From Kineosporia sp. NBRC 101731 (GTDB taxonomy: Bacteria > Actinomycetota > Actinomycetes > Actinomycetales > Kineosporiaceae), in contig NZ_BSTC01000006.1 in the NCBI RefSeq assembly GCF_030269305.1, forward strand, positions 303,901 to 367,900: a stretch of 64,000 nucleotides of DNA, in the 5' to 3' direction. A program made the translations under genes and the position numbers. The notes below the pieces were generated by a model. The model worked only from the letters and a program-made list of their open reading frames with translations. It ran no database searches and was not told the DNA's origin. Position 1 is the stretch's first letter. Each line of letters begins with the position of its first letter. Positions 1 through 8,932 of the stretch are shown piece after piece.

Positions 1-359
1 GCATGTCGGAGGATGAGCTGTACGTGGCCGCCAAGGAGCTCCAGGCGCCCCTGCCCCTGGTGCAGGAGATCGCGGCGAGTGGCAAGCTCCCGGTGGTCCT
101 GTTCACCGCGGGCGGCATCGCCACTCCCTCCGACGCCGCGATGATGATGCAGCTCGGCGCGGACGGCGTGTTCGTCGGCTCCGGCATCTTCAAGTCCGGC
201 AACCCGGTGGCGCGGGCCGAGGCCATCGTCAAGGCCACCACCTTCCACGACGACCCGGACGTGATCGCCAAGGTGTCGCGCGGCCTGGGCGAGGCCATGG
301 TCGGCATCACCGTCGACGAGATCCCGCAGCCGCACCGTCTCGCCGAGCGCGGCTGGTGA
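1..359 (+). CDS. pdxS: PdxS, pyridoxal 5'-phosphate synthase lyase subunit (3' part only)
   Basis: The C-terminal ~118 residues of the PLP synthase subunit that condenses ribose 5-phosphate, glyceraldehyde 3-phosphate and ammonia into pyridoxal phosphate. Visible are the late TIM-barrel phosphate-binding segment ([20 protein letters not shown] followed by [11 protein letters not shown]) and the conserved C-terminal stretch GLGEAMVGI. The family is about 300 residues, so roughly 60% of the gene lies left of the window. The Met at base 3 is internal, not the start. Its stop (357-359) overlaps the pdxT start as GTGA, so the two subunits are translationally coupled, as expected for a complex in which PdxT feeds ammonia to PdxS. 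Confidence 0.96.
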   Translation, partial: MSEDELYVAAKELQAPLPLVQEIAASGKLPVVLFTAGGIATPSDAAMMMQLGADGVFVGSGIFKSGNPVARAEAIVKATTFHDDPDVIAKVSRGLGEAMVGITVDEIPQPHRLAERGW

Positions 360-970
360 GCACGCCCGTCATCGGGGTTCTCGCTGTCCAGGGCGATTTT
401 CGTGAGCACCTCGCCGTGCTCGCCGGCGCGGGGGTGGCGACCCGCGCCGTGCGCCGGCCCGCCGAGCTGGAGGGCCTGTCCGGCATCGTGATCCCCGGCG
501 GGGAGTCGACCACGATCGACAAGCTCACCCGGATCTTCGAGCTGCGCGAACCACTGCAGAGGCTTTTGGACGCGGGTCTGCCCGCCTACGGTTCGTGCGC
601 CGGGATGATCCTGCTGGCCGACCGGGTGGTCGACACCGCCCCCGGTCAGCAGACTCTCGGTGGCCTCGACATGACGGTGCGGCGCAACGCCTTCGGGCGC
701 CAGGTCGACTCGTTCGAGGCCGACCTGGACGTCGCCGGGATCGAGGGCGGCCCGGTGCATGCCGTCTTCATCCGGGCGCCCTGGGTGGAGGAGGTCGGGC
801 CCGGGGTGGAGGTGCTCGCCCGCTCGCCCGAGGGGCACGCGGTCGCGGTCCGGCAGGGCAACCTGCTCGCCACCTCGTTCCACCCGGAGATCACCGGTGA
901 CCACCGCGTCCACCATCTGTTCGCGCAGATGGTGACCGAGTATGCGGAGAAGGCCCGCGCGAACAGCTGA
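356..970 (+). CDS. pdxT: PdxT, glutaminase subunit of PLP synthase
   Basis: A 204-residue class I glutamine amidotransferase that hydrolyses glutamine and channels ammonia to PdxS in the DXP-independent vitamin B6 pathway. The triad is visible: nucleophile Cys81 in GSCAGM, His176 and Glu178 in SFHPE. The PdxT signature GGEST is at residues 48-52. Length is normal. The GTG start at 356 overlaps the pdxS stop by four bases, which fixes the start. A stem-loop follows the stop, and the next gene is an unrelated exporter. Confidence 0.97.
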   Translation: MSTPVIGVLAVQGDFREHLAVLAGAGVATRAVRRPAELEGLSGIVIPGGESTTIDKLTRIFELREPLQRLLDAGLPAYGSCAGMILLADRVVDTAPGQQTLGGLDMTVRRNAFGRQVDSFEADLDVAGIEGGPVHAVFIRAPWVEEVGPGVEVLARSPEGHAVAVRQGNLLATSFHPEITGDHRVHHLFAQMVTEYAEKARANS

Positions 971-972
971 GA

Positions 973-996
973 CCTCCCGCCGATGTCGCCGGGAGG
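973..996 (+). terminator. Stem-loop after pdxT, possible terminator
   Basis: CCTCCCG (973-979) can pair with CGGGAGG (990-996) across a 10-nt loop, starting 2 nt after the pdxT stop. No T-run follows, so this is a weak terminator call. Confidence 0.4.
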
Positions 997-1107
997 CCCA
1001 TCTTCCGGCGACTTCTCGCCGGCCGGGAACAGGGGCGCCCTGCGCGTGGTTGGTTAGCCAGGGTAACGATGTTCCCTGTTGTGCTGATCGGATCGAGGGT
1101 CCCGTCC

Positions 1108-2592
1108 ATGCCCGACCTGAGTACCCGCCGCCGCTTCCTGGTGCTGGCGATCTGCTGCCTGAGCCTGCTGATCGTCGGACTCGAGACCACGGTGCTGAAC
1201 GTGGCCCTGCCCTCGCTGCAGCAAGACCTCGGCGCCTCGGTGTCCGGGCTGCAGTGGGCCCTGGACTCCTACACGCTGGTGCTGAGCAGTCTGCTGATGC
1301 TCTCCGGCTCCACCGGTGACCGGATCGGCCGGCGCCGCACCTTCCAGACCGGCCTGGCGATCTTCGTGCTCGCCTCACTGCTGTGCAGCCTGGCCCCGAA
1401 CCTGGGCTGGCTCATCGCCTTCCGCATGCTGCAGGGCGTCGGCGCCTCGATGCTCAACCCGGTGGCGCTGTCGATCGTCACCAACACCTTCCCCGACCGC
1501 CAGGAACGGGCCCGGGCCATCGGGGTCTGGAGTGCGGTGGTGGGGGTCAGCATCGCGCTCGGCCCGATCCTCGGCGGTTTCCTCGTCGAAACCGTGGGCT
1601 GGCGCTGGATCTTCATCATCAACATTCCGATCGGCCTGCTCGCGATCGGGCTGACCGCGCTGTTCGTGCCCGAGTCGAAGGCGGCCCGGGCCCGGCGGAT
1701 CGACCCGGTCGGTCAGCTGCTCGTGGTGCTCACCCTGGCCACCCTGGTCTACGCGATCATCGAGGTGCCGCACCGGGGCTGGAGCTCGCCCCTGGTGGTG
1801 GGACTGCTGGTGGTCGCGGCGGTGTCCGCGGTGAGCCTGGTGCTCTACGAGAAGCGGCGTGCCGAGCCCCTTCTCGACGTACGGTTCTTCCGCAGTGCGC
1901 AGTTCTCGGGCGCCACCCTGATCGCCGTCTGTGCGTTCGCGGCGTTCTCCGGCTGCCTCTTCGTCAACACCCTCTACCTGCAGAACGATCTGGACCTGAC
2001 CCCGTTCCGGGCCGGGCTGTACCTGCTGCCGATGGCCGTCGTGGTGATGGTGCTGGCGCCGATCTCCGGGCGGATGGTGGCCAGTTACGGCACCCGCCCG
2101 TCCCTGGTGCTCGGTGGCCTGGGCATGACGGCCGGCACGCTCACGCTGACCTTCGTCGACCCCTCGCAGTCGCTGGCCGTGCTCTTCCTGGCCTACGGCC
2201 TCTTCGGGGTCGGCTTCGGCATGCTGAACGCGCCGATCACCGCCACCGCGGTCTCCGGCATGCCGCCCTCGCAGGCCGGGCTGGCCGCGGCGGTCACCTC
2301 GACGAGCCGGCAGGTCGGCACGGCGATCGGTGTCGCGGTGGTCGGGTCGGTCTACACCGCCCGACTCGGGTCGGTTCCGGACGCGGTCTCACGGGTGGAC
2401 GCGGCCCACGCCGGTTTCTGGGTGGTCGCCGGCTGTGCGGCGCTCGCCCTGGTGGTCGGCTGGGGGTCGTCCGGGGCCTGGGCCCGGCGCAGCGCCGAGC
2501 GGGCTGCGGCCCGCCTGACGACGGACCTTTCGCCTCCGGTTCCGCCGGTCACCGACCGCCCGGACGGCGCTACGGCCCCCGCGGTGCGTTGA
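1108..2592 (+). CDS. MFS drug exporter, DHA2 (14-TM) family
   Basis: A 494-residue major facilitator superfamily permease, probably a proton-driven multidrug efflux pump of the DHA2/EmrB-QacA type. The N-terminus has the family pattern ETTVLNVALPSLQQDLG in the first membrane helix and the loop motif GDRIGRRR between helices 2 and 3. Motif C is suggested by GVSIALGPILGG. About 14 hydrophobic segments fit DHA2. The frame is open from ATG 1069, but ATG 1108 (MPDLSTRRR) has GAGGG 8 nt upstream and removes a 13-residue non-family leader, so I chose it. Substrate unknown. It stands alone between pdxT and yebC, with no regulator beside it. Confidence 0.85.
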   Translation: MPDLSTRRRFLVLAICCLSLLIVGLETTVLNVALPSLQQDLGASVSGLQWALDSYTLVLSSLLMLSGSTGDRIGRRRTFQTGLAIFVLASLLCSLAPNLGWLIAFRMLQGVGASMLNPVALSIVTNTFPDRQERARAIGVWSAVVGVSIALGPILGGFLVETVGWRWIFIINIPIGLLAIGLTALFVPESKAARARRIDPVGQLLVVLTLATLVYAIIEVPHRGWSSPLVVGLLVVAAVSAVSLVLYEKRRAEPLLDVRFFRSAQFSGATLIAVCAFAAFSGCLFVNTLYLQNDLDLTPFRAGLYLLPMAVVVMVLAPISGRMVASYGTRPSLVLGGLGMTAGTLTLTFVDPSQSLAVLFLAYGLFGVGFGMLNAPITATAVSGMPPSQAGLAAAVTSTSRQVGTAIGVAVVGSVYTARLGSVPDAVSRVDAAHAGFWVVAGCAALALVVGWGSSGAWARRSAERAAARLTTDLSPPVPPVTDRPDGATAPAVR

Positions 2593-2616
2593 GGGTGGCC
2601 CGCCCATGAGTAGGAT
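2589..2616 (+). promoter_or_regulatory. Promoter for yebC
   Basis: TTGAGG (2589-2594), a 16-bp spacer, then TAGGAT (2611-2616) make a good housekeeping-type promoter. The -35 overlaps the stop of the exporter gene. Transcription would start about 45 nt before the yebC ATG. Confidence 0.55.
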
Positions 2617-2666
2617 TGCTGGCTGAGCTTTGGTTTCTGAATGTATGCGTAACGGGAGGCGACCCG

Positions 2667-3425
2667 ATGTCCGGCCATTCCAAGTGGGCCACCACCAAGC
2701 ACAAAAAAGCCGTCATCGACGCCAAGCGTGGCAAGATGTTCGCCAAGTTGATCAAGAACATCGAGGTCGCGGCCCGCACGGGCGGCGGTGACCCGGCCGG
2801 CAACCCGACGCTCTACGACGCCATCCAGAAGGCGAAGAAGTCGTCGGTGCCGAACAACAACATCGACAACGCCGTCAAGCGCGGGTCCGGGGCCGAGGGC
2901 GGCGGGGCCGACTACCAGACGATCATGTACGAGGGGTACGGCCCCAACGGCGTGGCCCTGCTGATCGAGTGCCTGTCGGACAACCGCAACCGGGCCGCCA
3001 TGGAGGTCCGCACCGCGATGACCAGGAACAACGGCGCGATGGCCGACCCGGGCAGCGTGGCGTACCTGTTCAACCGCAAGGGCGTCGTCGTGGTGCCGAA
3101 GTCCGCCGGCCTGACCGAGGATGACGTGCTCGGTGCGGTGCTCGAGGCCGGGGCCGAAGAGGTCAACGACCAGGGCGAGATCTTCGAGGTGGTCAGTGAG
3201 GCCACCGACCTGGTCGCCGTGCGCACGGCCCTGGTGGATGCCTCGATCGACTACGACTCGGCCGAGGCCCAGTTCGTGCCGACGATGAACGTCCCCCTCG
3301 ACGAGGACGGCGCGCGCAAGGTGTTCAAGCTGATCGACGCCCTCGAGGACAGCGACGACGTGCAGAACGTCTACGCCAACTTCGACGTGTCCGACGAAGT
3401 GATGGAACTCGTCAACGCCGAGTGA
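2667..3425 (+). CDS. YebC/PmpR family protein
   Basis: A 252-residue YebC/TACO1 family protein. The family was annotated as a DNA-binding transcriptional regulator, and recent work links members to relief of ribosome stalling at polyproline. The diagnostic start [14 protein letters not shown] and the acidic C-terminal half ([13 protein letters not shown]) are present at normal length. The frame is open from 2616, but ATG 2667 has GGGAGG at the right distance and gives the universal N-terminus. Its place before ruvC-ruvA-ruvB is the usual actinobacterial order. Confidence 0.95.
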   Translation: MSGHSKWATTKHKKAVIDAKRGKMFAKLIKNIEVAARTGGGDPAGNPTLYDAIQKAKKSSVPNNNIDNAVKRGSGAEGGGADYQTIMYEGYGPNGVALLIECLSDNRNRAAMEVRTAMTRNNGAMADPGSVAYLFNRKGVVVVPKSAGLTEDDVLGAVLEAGAEEVNDQGEIFEVVSEATDLVAVRTALVDASIDYDSAEAQFVPTMNVPLDEDGARKVFKLIDALEDSDDVQNVYANFDVSDEVMELVNAE

Positions 3426-3518
3426 CATCAGTCGTCTCTGGGGCTTGGGGGTCGGGTGTGACATGTGTTCCGAGTGTCGCTCCCGGCCCTCGTCCGGTTT
3501 GGCTGTGATCGTGGCGTC

Positions 3519-4100
3519 ATGCGTGTTCTCGGAGTCGACCCCGGCCTGACCCGGTGCGGGCTGGGTGTGGTCGACGGCCTGCCCGGGCGCCGCGTGCAGA
3601 TGGTGGCCGTCGACGTGATCCGGACACCCGCGGGCAGTGATCTGGGGGCCCGGCTGCTGGGTATCAGCGACGCCGTCGAGGGCTGGATGGACCAGGTCCG
3701 CCCCGACGTGGTCGCGGTGGAGCGGGTCTTCAGCCAGAACAACGTGTCCACGGTGATGGGCACCGCGCAGGCCGCGGGGGTCACGGCGCTCGCCGCGGCC
3801 CGCCGGGGCATCCCCGTGGTCATGCACACACCGAGTGAGGTGAAGGCCGCCGTCACCGGATCCGGCCGGGCCGACAAGGCCCAGGTCACGGCCATGGTGC
3901 AGCGCATCCTCCAGCTCGCCGAGGCGCCCCGGCCGGCCGACGCCGCCGACGCCCTGGCCCTGGCCATCTGTCACCTGTGGCGCGACGGCACCGCGGCGGT
4001 GATGCCGGTGCGGGGGCCGAACGCCTCGAAGGGCGGGGCGACCGCGGCCCAGCAGGCCTGGGTGGCGGCGATCGAGGCGTCCAAGAAGTCCCGGCGCTGA
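3519..4100 (+). CDS. ruvC: RuvC, Holliday junction resolvase
   Basis: A 193-residue endonuclease that cuts Holliday junctions symmetrically, working with RuvAB. All four metal-binding acidic residues are visible: Asp7 (VDPG), Glu68 (AVERVF), Asp141 and Asp144 (PADAADALA). Start ATG 3519 (MRVLGVDPG) matches the family. GTG 3511 and ATG 3465 are open upstream but would add non-family residues. The 145-bp gap to ruvA contains a separate promoter, so ruvC and ruvAB may be regulated differently. Confidence 0.96.
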   Translation: MRVLGVDPGLTRCGLGVVDGLPGRRVQMVAVDVIRTPAGSDLGARLLGISDAVEGWMDQVRPDVVAVERVFSQNNVSTVMGTAQAAGVTALAAARRGIPVVMHTPSEVKAAVTGSGRADKAQVTAMVQRILQLAEAPRPADAADALALAICHLWRDGTAAVMPVRGPNASKGGATAAQQAWVAAIEASKKSRR

Positions 4101-4201
4101 CCCGGCCTCGGGGCGTGCGCGGTCACCGCCTCGAACGTCCCCACCGGCCGGACAGCGGTGGGGAGCGGTGCGTCCTGTCCGGTTCTGTCGGTGGCTCCGG
4201 C

Positions 4202-4207
4202 TAGATT
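4202..4207 (+). promoter_or_regulatory. -10 hexamer TAGATT of ruvAB
   Basis: TAGATT lies 7 nt before the SOS-like box at 4214-4229, so the expected start point falls at the left edge of that box. No convincing -35 was found. Confidence 0.5.
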
Positions 4208-4213
4208 TCTCCC

Positions 4214-4229
4214 TCGTACAGGTGTTCGG
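4214..4229 (+). promoter_or_regulatory. Probable LexA/SOS box upstream of ruvAB
   Basis: TCGTAC-AGGT-GTTCGG matches 10 of the 12 fixed positions of the actinobacterial LexA operator TCGAAC-N4-GTTCGA. It sits 15 bp before the ruvA start, just downstream of a TAGATT -10, a position where LexA would block initiation. ruv genes belong to SOS regulons in many bacteria, so function and site agree. Not tested by search. Confidence 0.6.
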
Positions 4230-4244
4230 AGCTGAGGAGTCACA

Positions 4245-4877
4245 GTGATTGCGTCGGTGCGTGGGCGGGTGGCGGCCGTCCGGCTGGACTCGGTGGTGAT
4301 CGAGGTCGGTGGGGTCGGGCTGCTGCTGCAGGCCACCCCGGGCACGCTGGCCGAGTTGCGGCCCGGGCAGGAGACCGAACTGGCCACCAGCCTGGTGGTG
4401 CGGGAAGACTCGCTGACCCTCTTCGGTTTCGGCACGACCGACGAGCGCGACGTGTTCGAGACGGTGCAGACGGTCTCGGGTATCGGCACCCGGCTGGCCC
4501 TGGCCATGCTGGCCGTGCACACGCCCGAGGGCCTGCGCCTCGCCGTCGCCCAGCAAGACCTCACTGCTCTCACCAAGGTGCCGGGCATCGGCCGCAAGGG
4601 CGCCCAGCGCATCGTGCTGGAGCTGACCGACCGGCTGGGTGCGCCCAGCGGGGGAGCGACCGTGGCCGCCGCGAAACCCGCCGATACGGGCGGCTGGCGC
4701 GACCAGGTGCTCGACGCGCTGACGGGTCTGGGCTGGCCGGCCAAGGCGGCGTCCGACGCCGTGGACAAGGTGGTCGGCGCGCCCGACTCACCCGTGGCGC
4801 TCGACGAGAACGGCGCCCCGCCCGACATGGCCCAGGTGCTGCGGGCCGCCCTGCGCCAGCTCGGGCGCACGGGCTGA
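4245..4877 (+). CDS. ruvA: RuvA, Holliday junction branch-migration subunit
   Basis: A 210-residue protein that binds the four-way junction and loads RuvB. The N-terminal OB fold begins MIASVRGRV. Tandem helix-hairpin-helix motifs follow ([14 protein letters not shown] and [17 protein letters not shown]), and the C-terminal three-helix RuvB-binding domain includes [16 protein letters not shown]. The GTG start at 4245 is supported by GAGGAG 5 nt upstream. It lies 11 nt before ruvB in one transcription unit. Confidence 0.96.
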   Translation: MIASVRGRVAAVRLDSVVIEVGGVGLLLQATPGTLAELRPGQETELATSLVVREDSLTLFGFGTTDERDVFETVQTVSGIGTRLALAMLAVHTPEGLRLAVAQQDLTALTKVPGIGRKGAQRIVLELTDRLGAPSGGATVAAAKPADTGGWRDQVLDALTGLGWPAKAASDAVDKVVGAPDSPVALDENGAPPDMAQVLRAALRQLGRTG

Positions 4878-4888
4878 GGCCCGCGACC

Positions 4889-6103
4889 ATGGATGACGAC
4901 ATGCGCGGCCCGAACGGCCCGAACGACCTGAACGACCTGAACGACCCGAACGATCTGGTCGCCACGGCGGGCACGGACGAGTCGATGGAGCTCCTCGCCT
5001 CGGTTGCCGGGGTGGACGACCGGCTGGTCGAGGGTGCGCTGCGCCCGCAGATGCTCGCCGACTTCGTCGGTCAGCAGGTGGTGCGCGAACAGCTGAGTCT
5101 GGTGCTCGACGCCGCCAAGGCCCGTGGCACAACACCCGACCACGTACTGCTCTCCGGGCCTCCCGGCCTGGGCAAGACCACGCTGGCGATGATTGTCGCG
5201 CACGAGCTGAACGCCTCGCTGCGCATCACCAGCGGCCCGGCCATCCAGCACGCCGGTGACCTGGCCGCGGTGCTGTCCTCGCTGAGTGAGGGCGAGGTGC
5301 TGTTCGTCGACGAGATCCACCGCGTGGCCCGGCCGGCCGAGGAGATGCTCTACGTCGCGATGGAAGACTTCCGGGTCGACGTCGTCGTCGGCAAGGGGCC
5401 CGGTGCCACCGCGATCCCGCTCGACCTGCCGCCCTTCACCCTGGTCGGCGCCACCACCCGGGCCGGCATGCTGCCCGGCCCGCTGCGCGACCGGTTCGGC
5501 TTCACGGGGCACCTCGACTTCTACTCGCCCGGCGAACTGGAGCTGGTGCTGCGCCGTTCCGCGGAACTGATCGGCGTCGAGCTGAGTGCCGACGCCGCGG
5601 TCGAGATCGCCGGTCGGTCCCGGGGCACACCGCGGATCGCCAACCGTCTGCTGCGCCGGGTGCGCGACTGGGCGCAGGTCCGGGGTGACGGGCGGCTCGA
5701 CCTCGCCGCCGCCCGCGCCGCGCTGCAGGTCTACGCCGTGGACGAGCGCGGCCTCGACCGGCTCGACCGCTCGGTGCTCGAGGCACTGTGCCGGCGCTTC
5801 GGCGGCGGGCCGGTCGGCCTGTCCACGCTGGCTGTCGCGGTGGGGGAGGAGGCGGAGACGGTGGAGACCATGTCCGAGCCCTTCCTGGTGCGAGAGGGCC
5901 TGCTGGGGCGAACGCCCCGGGGGCGCATCGCCACTCCCGCCACCTGGGAACACCTCGGCCTCACCGCACCCGCCGGGTTTGCCTGGGCCGGTGCGGGTAC
6001 CGGCGGCGGTACGCTCACCAGCCGCTCGGGCACGGTGCAGGAAACCCTTCCGGATCCTGCTCCTGAGACCCAGTCCGACCCCCGTTCCGGTACCGACACG
6101 TGA
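4889..6103 (+). CDS. ruvB: RuvB, branch-migration ATPase
   Basis: A 404-residue AAA+ motor that drives Holliday junction branch migration with RuvA. The Walker A motif GPPGLGKT is at residues 90-97, Walker B with FVDEIH at 138-143, and sensor 1 in VGATTRAG, followed by the winged-helix C-terminus. Both ends are extended. The N-terminus has an Asn/Asp-rich repeat ([12 protein letters not shown]) encoded by five 9-bp repeats, and a ~45-residue low-complexity tail follows the winged helix. An alternative start at Met33 (4985) would drop the repeat. I kept 4889 because TGAGG precedes it 12 nt after ruvA. Confidence 0.95.
   Translation: MDDDMRGPNGPNDLNDLNDPNDLVATAGTDESMELLASVAGVDDRLVEGALRPQMLADFVGQQVVREQLSLVLDAAKARGTTPDHVLLSGPPGLGKTTLAMIVAHELNASLRITSGPAIQHAGDLAAVLSSLSEGEVLFVDEIHRVARPAEEMLYVAMEDFRVDVVVGKGPGATAIPLDLPPFTLVGATTRAGMLPGPLRDRFGFTGHLDFYSPGELELVLRRSAELIGVELSADAAVEIAGRSRGTPRIANRLLRRVRDWAQVRGDGRLDLAAARAALQVYAVDERGLDRLDRSVLEALCRRFGGGPVGLSTLAVAVGEEAETVETMSEPFLVREGLLGRTPRGRIATPATWEHLGLTAPAGFAWAGAGTGGGTLTSRSGTVQETLPDPAPETQSDPRSGTDT
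4911..4955 (+). repeat. Five 9-bp tandem repeats in the ruvB 5' end
   Basis: Five consecutive 9-mers of the form YGAACGRYC (CGAACGGCC, CGAACGACC, TGAACGACC twice, CGAACGATC). They are in frame with ruvB and encode an Asn-Asp-Leu/Pro repeat. Confidence 0.85.
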
Positions 6104-6136
6104 TCCGGCCTGGGGCCGGCCTGGGTCCGGCCTGTG
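6104..6136 (+). repeat. Three 11-bp tandem repeats right after ruvB
   Basis: TCCGGCCTGGG, GCCGGCCTGGG and TCCGGCCTGTG in tandem, beginning at the first base after the ruvB stop codon. Confidence 0.8.
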
Positions 6137-6403
6137 TCCGGCGGTGATCGCGCAACGGTCGGCCCGACGAACGACCCTGCTCAGAGGTCCTCTGAACGGA
6201 GCACCCAGTCCGTTGTGGGAGCATGCGTGCTCACGAGCGGGCCCAGGTCGGGCATGATGGTCGGTCGGTGCCGCAGGCAACCTCGCCGCCGTCCCGGCCG
6301 ACTGCTTGTCAGAGGGCTTCCCCGGCGGAGAGCCAAGGAGGGCACCGGCGGACATGAGAGTTGAGACGATGAGAGCAGCATTCGTGACGGAGTGGGTGAC
6401 GAT
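6104..6403. other. ruvB-yajC intergenic region
   Basis: No gene is supported in these 300 bases. They hold the 11-bp repeats, a perfect interrupted palindrome TCAGAGG-T-CCTCTGA at 6181-6195, and a GAGCA-TGCG-TGCTC inverted repeat at about 6219-6232. Either dyad could be an operator for yajC-secDF. No convincing promoter hexamers were found. Confidence 0.5.
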
Positions 6404-6862
6404 GTGGAACTGATCATCCTGGCGGTTCCCCTGCTCCTGCTCTGGCTGATGGTGAGCCGTGGGCGCAAGCAGCAGCGTGAGCTGGTGGCCCAGCAGGAGT
6501 CGGTCACGCCCGGCACCCGGATCATGACCACGTCCGGCCTCTTCGCCGAGGTCGTCGAGGTCGATGCGGACGCAGTGGTTCTCGAGATCGCCCCGGGTGT
6601 GCGCACGCGCTGGAGCAAGCGCGCGATCGGGCAGATCGTCACGGCGGCCGACACCGCCGGCGGTGCGCAGGACAGCACCGATGGGGAGAGCACCGACGGG
6701 GAGAACACTCCCGAGGACACCTCCGCCGACAGCCACAGCACTATCACCGGCACCACTGATCGCACCGGTGCTGATCGTGACGGCATCCGTTCCGAGGCCG
6801 GCTACGCGCCGCCTCCGAACTCCGATGTCACCGACGGCAGCACCGGAACCGACGGCCGATAG
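6404..6862 (+). CDS. yajC: YajC, Sec translocon accessory subunit
   Basis: A ~152-residue single-pass membrane protein of the SecDF-YajC complex. The N-terminal helix (ELIILAVPLLLLWLMVSRG) is followed by the basic anchor GRKQQREL and the soluble core GTRIMTTSGLFAEVVEVDAD. The last ~60 residues are an acidic Ser/Thr/Asp-rich tail, longer than in proteobacterial YajC and common in actinobacteria. GTG 6404 puts the membrane helix at the N-terminus as in the family. GTG 6392 is also open but has no spaced ribosome-binding site. It precedes secD and secF, the normal order. Confidence 0.93.
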   Translation: MELIILAVPLLLLWLMVSRGRKQQRELVAQQESVTPGTRIMTTSGLFAEVVEVDADAVVLEIAPGVRTRWSKRAIGQIVTAADTAGGAQDSTDGESTDGENTPEDTSADSHSTITGTTDRTGADRDGIRSEAGYAPPPNSDVTDGSTGTDGR

Positions 6863-6919
6863 CCCGGCCCTGACTGCGACGGCCTGAGCCGTCTCGAGAA
6901 CGAGAAGAGACCCACAACC

Positions 6920-8932
6920 GTGGCACGATCCAGCAACGCCTCCCGACCAGGTCGGGCACTGCTGTTCATGGTCGCCATCCTGGCCGTCGTGTACGCAGTG
7001 GTCGGCATCCGGACGGTGACGTCGAACGGCGGATGGACCCCGTCCCTCGCCCTCGACCTCGAGGGCGGCACCGAGATCATTCTCGAGCCGCGGCCCCTCA
7101 ATGGCCAGAACATCACGCCGACCACCGAGCAGCTGAACGAGGCCGTGAACGTGATCCGGCAGCGGGTCAACGGCTCCGGTGTCTCCGAGGCCGAGGTCAC
7201 CACCCAGAGCGGCAAGAACATCGTGGTGTCGCTGCCCGGTAACCCTGACCAGGCCACCCGTGACCTGGTCAAGCAGTCGGCCCAGATGAACTTCCGGCCG
7301 GTGCTCTACACGGCCGCGGCGGCCGGTGCCACGAGCACCGCCACGCCGACGCCGACCGCCAGTGGTGGTGCGACCTCCAGCGCGTCGCCCACGGCCAGCG
7401 CGAAGGCGAGCACCAAGGCCACCTCCAAGGCCGATGCCAGCGCCACGGCCACGGAGAAGGCCGACACCTCGGACGAGAACAACCGGGTCGTGCCGAAGGC
7501 GCTGAAGGCCGAGACGACACCCAGCGGCTCCGCGACCACCGCGCCGAGCGCGACCTCGTCCGCGAAGTCCGCCGCCACGGCCTCGGCCGATCCCACGGCC
7601 GACGCCACCGCGACCACCGACGCGGACGCGGCGGCCGAGGCGGCTGCGGCGGCCGCTTCCGCGGCGGCCGACGGCACCCCGTCCGACCTGGCGCAGATCA
7701 CCACCGAGCTGCAGGAGCAGTTCACGGCGGAGACCTGTGCCGACCTGCCGAAGCTGCAGAGCCAGGTGGCCGACCCGAAGAAGGCGATCGTCACCTGCGA
7801 CAGCGACGGGACGACCAAGTTCATCCTCGGCCCGGTCGAGGTTCCTGGTTCCGACATCAAGACCGCCACCGCGGGCATGGGGTCGAACGGCCAGGGCTTC
7901 TCCACCGGTGAGTGGGTCGTGAACCTGGAGTTCAAGTCCGCCGGCGCGAAGAAGTTCGGCGACGTCACCAAGCGGCTGATCCAGCTGACCGGTGCGCAGA
8001 ACCAGTTCGCGATCGTGCTCGACGAGCTGGTCATCTCCGCGCCGACCACCAACGCCGCCATCACCGACGGCCAGGCGCAGATCTCCGGCAGCTTCACCCA
8101 GGAGTCCTCGCAGCTCCTGGCCCAGCAGCTGAAGTTCGGCTCGCTGCCGGTGTCGTTCCAGGTGCAGACCGAGAACCAGATCTCCGCGCTGCTCGGTGGT
8201 GAGCAGCTCCAGCGGGGTCTGCTGGCCGGCCTGATCGGCCTGATCCTGGTGGTGCTCTACTCGCTGCTGCAGTACCGGGCCCTGGGCCTGGTGACCATCT
8301 TCAGCCTGGGTATCGCCGGTGCGCTCACCTACGGGCTGGTCGTGCTGCTGGGCGAGACCCAGGGTTACCGCCTGAGTCTCGCCGGGGTGACCGGTCTGAT
8401 CGTGGCCATCGGCATCACCGCCGACTCGTTCATCGTGTACTTCGAGCGGGTCCGCGACGAGGTGCGGGAGGGCCGGCCCCTGACGTCTGCCGTCGAGGCG
8501 GGCTGGGACCGGGCCAAGCGCACCATCCTGGCCTCCGACACGGTCAACCTCCTCGCCGCGATCGTGCTCTACCTGGTCGCCGTCGGCGGTGTCCGTGGGT
8601 TCGCGTTCACCCTCGGTCTGACCACCCTGATCGACGTCGTCATCGTGTTCCTGTTCACCAAGCCCGCGGTGACGATGCTGGCCCGGCTGAAGTTCTTCGA
8701 CGGCGGCCACGCGATGTCCGGCTTCAGTGCCCGGCAGCTCGGGCGCCCGAGCGCCTACGCCGGTCGCGGCCGGGTCCGCCCGGCCACCGAGACCCCCTCC
8801 GAGGGCGGCAGCATCGCCGCCCGCCGGGCCGCCGCTGCGCGTGCCGGTACCGAGCCCGGTGACCCGGGTGGGAACCCCACGCCGGACTCGCAGGACTCGG
8901 TCACCACGTCGGGCACGGGGAGGAACTCCTGA
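6920..8932 (+). CDS. secD: SecD, protein translocase subunit with a large Ala/Thr/Ser insertion
   Basis: A 670-residue RND-type membrane protein that uses the proton gradient to help release exported proteins from SecYEG. The first membrane helix spans residues 13-31, and the SecD motif LDLEGGTEI is at 45-53. The periplasmic P1 domain is split by a ~120-residue Ala/Thr/Ser/Lys low-complexity segment (about 132-252) before P1 resumes with VEVPGSDIKTA. Five C-terminal helices follow, including GLIVAIGITADSFIVYFERV. Its stop and the secF start overlap as TGATG, so translation is coupled. Confidence 0.96.
   Translation: MARSSNASRPGRALLFMVAILAVVYAVVGIRTVTSNGGWTPSLALDLEGGTEIILEPRPLNGQNITPTTEQLNEAVNVIRQRVNGSGVSEAEVTTQSGKNIVVSLPGNPDQATRDLVKQSAQMNFRPVLYTAAAAGATSTATPTPTASGGATSSASPTASAKASTKATSKADASATATEKADTSDENNRVVPKALKAETTPSGSATTAPSATSSAKSAATASADPTADATATTDADAAAEAAAAAASAAADGTPSDLAQITTELQEQFTAETCADLPKLQSQVADPKKAIVTCDSDGTTKFILGPVEVPGSDIKTATAGMGSNGQGFSTGEWVVNLEFKSAGAKKFGDVTKRLIQLTGAQNQFAIVLDELVISAPTTNAAITDGQAQISGSFTQESSQLLAQQLKFGSLPVSFQVQTENQISALLGGEQLQRGLLAGLIGLILVVLYSLLQYRALGLVTIFSLGIAGALTYGLVVLLGETQGYRLSLAGVTGLIVAIGITADSFIVYFERVRDEVREGRPLTSAVEAGWDRAKRTILASDTVNLLAAIVLYLVAVGGVRGFAFTLGLTTLIDVVIVFLFTKPAVTMLARLKFFDGGHAMSGFSARQLGRPSAYAGRGRVRPATETPSEGGSIAARRAAAARAGTEPGDPGGNPTPDSQDSVTTSGTGRNS

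Noticed and set aside
2352..4556. Long minus-strand open frame (734 codons) opposite yebC and ruvC
   Set aside because: Complementary-strand frame produced by G/C third-position bias; His/Gln/Gly/Arg-rich nonsense composition, no domain, fully covered by known genes on the plus strand.
3971..8710. 1579-codon minus-strand open frame across ruvC-secD
   Set aside because: Same artefact; composition (Gly/Arg/Asp/His runs) unlike any protein and it opposes five well-supported genes.
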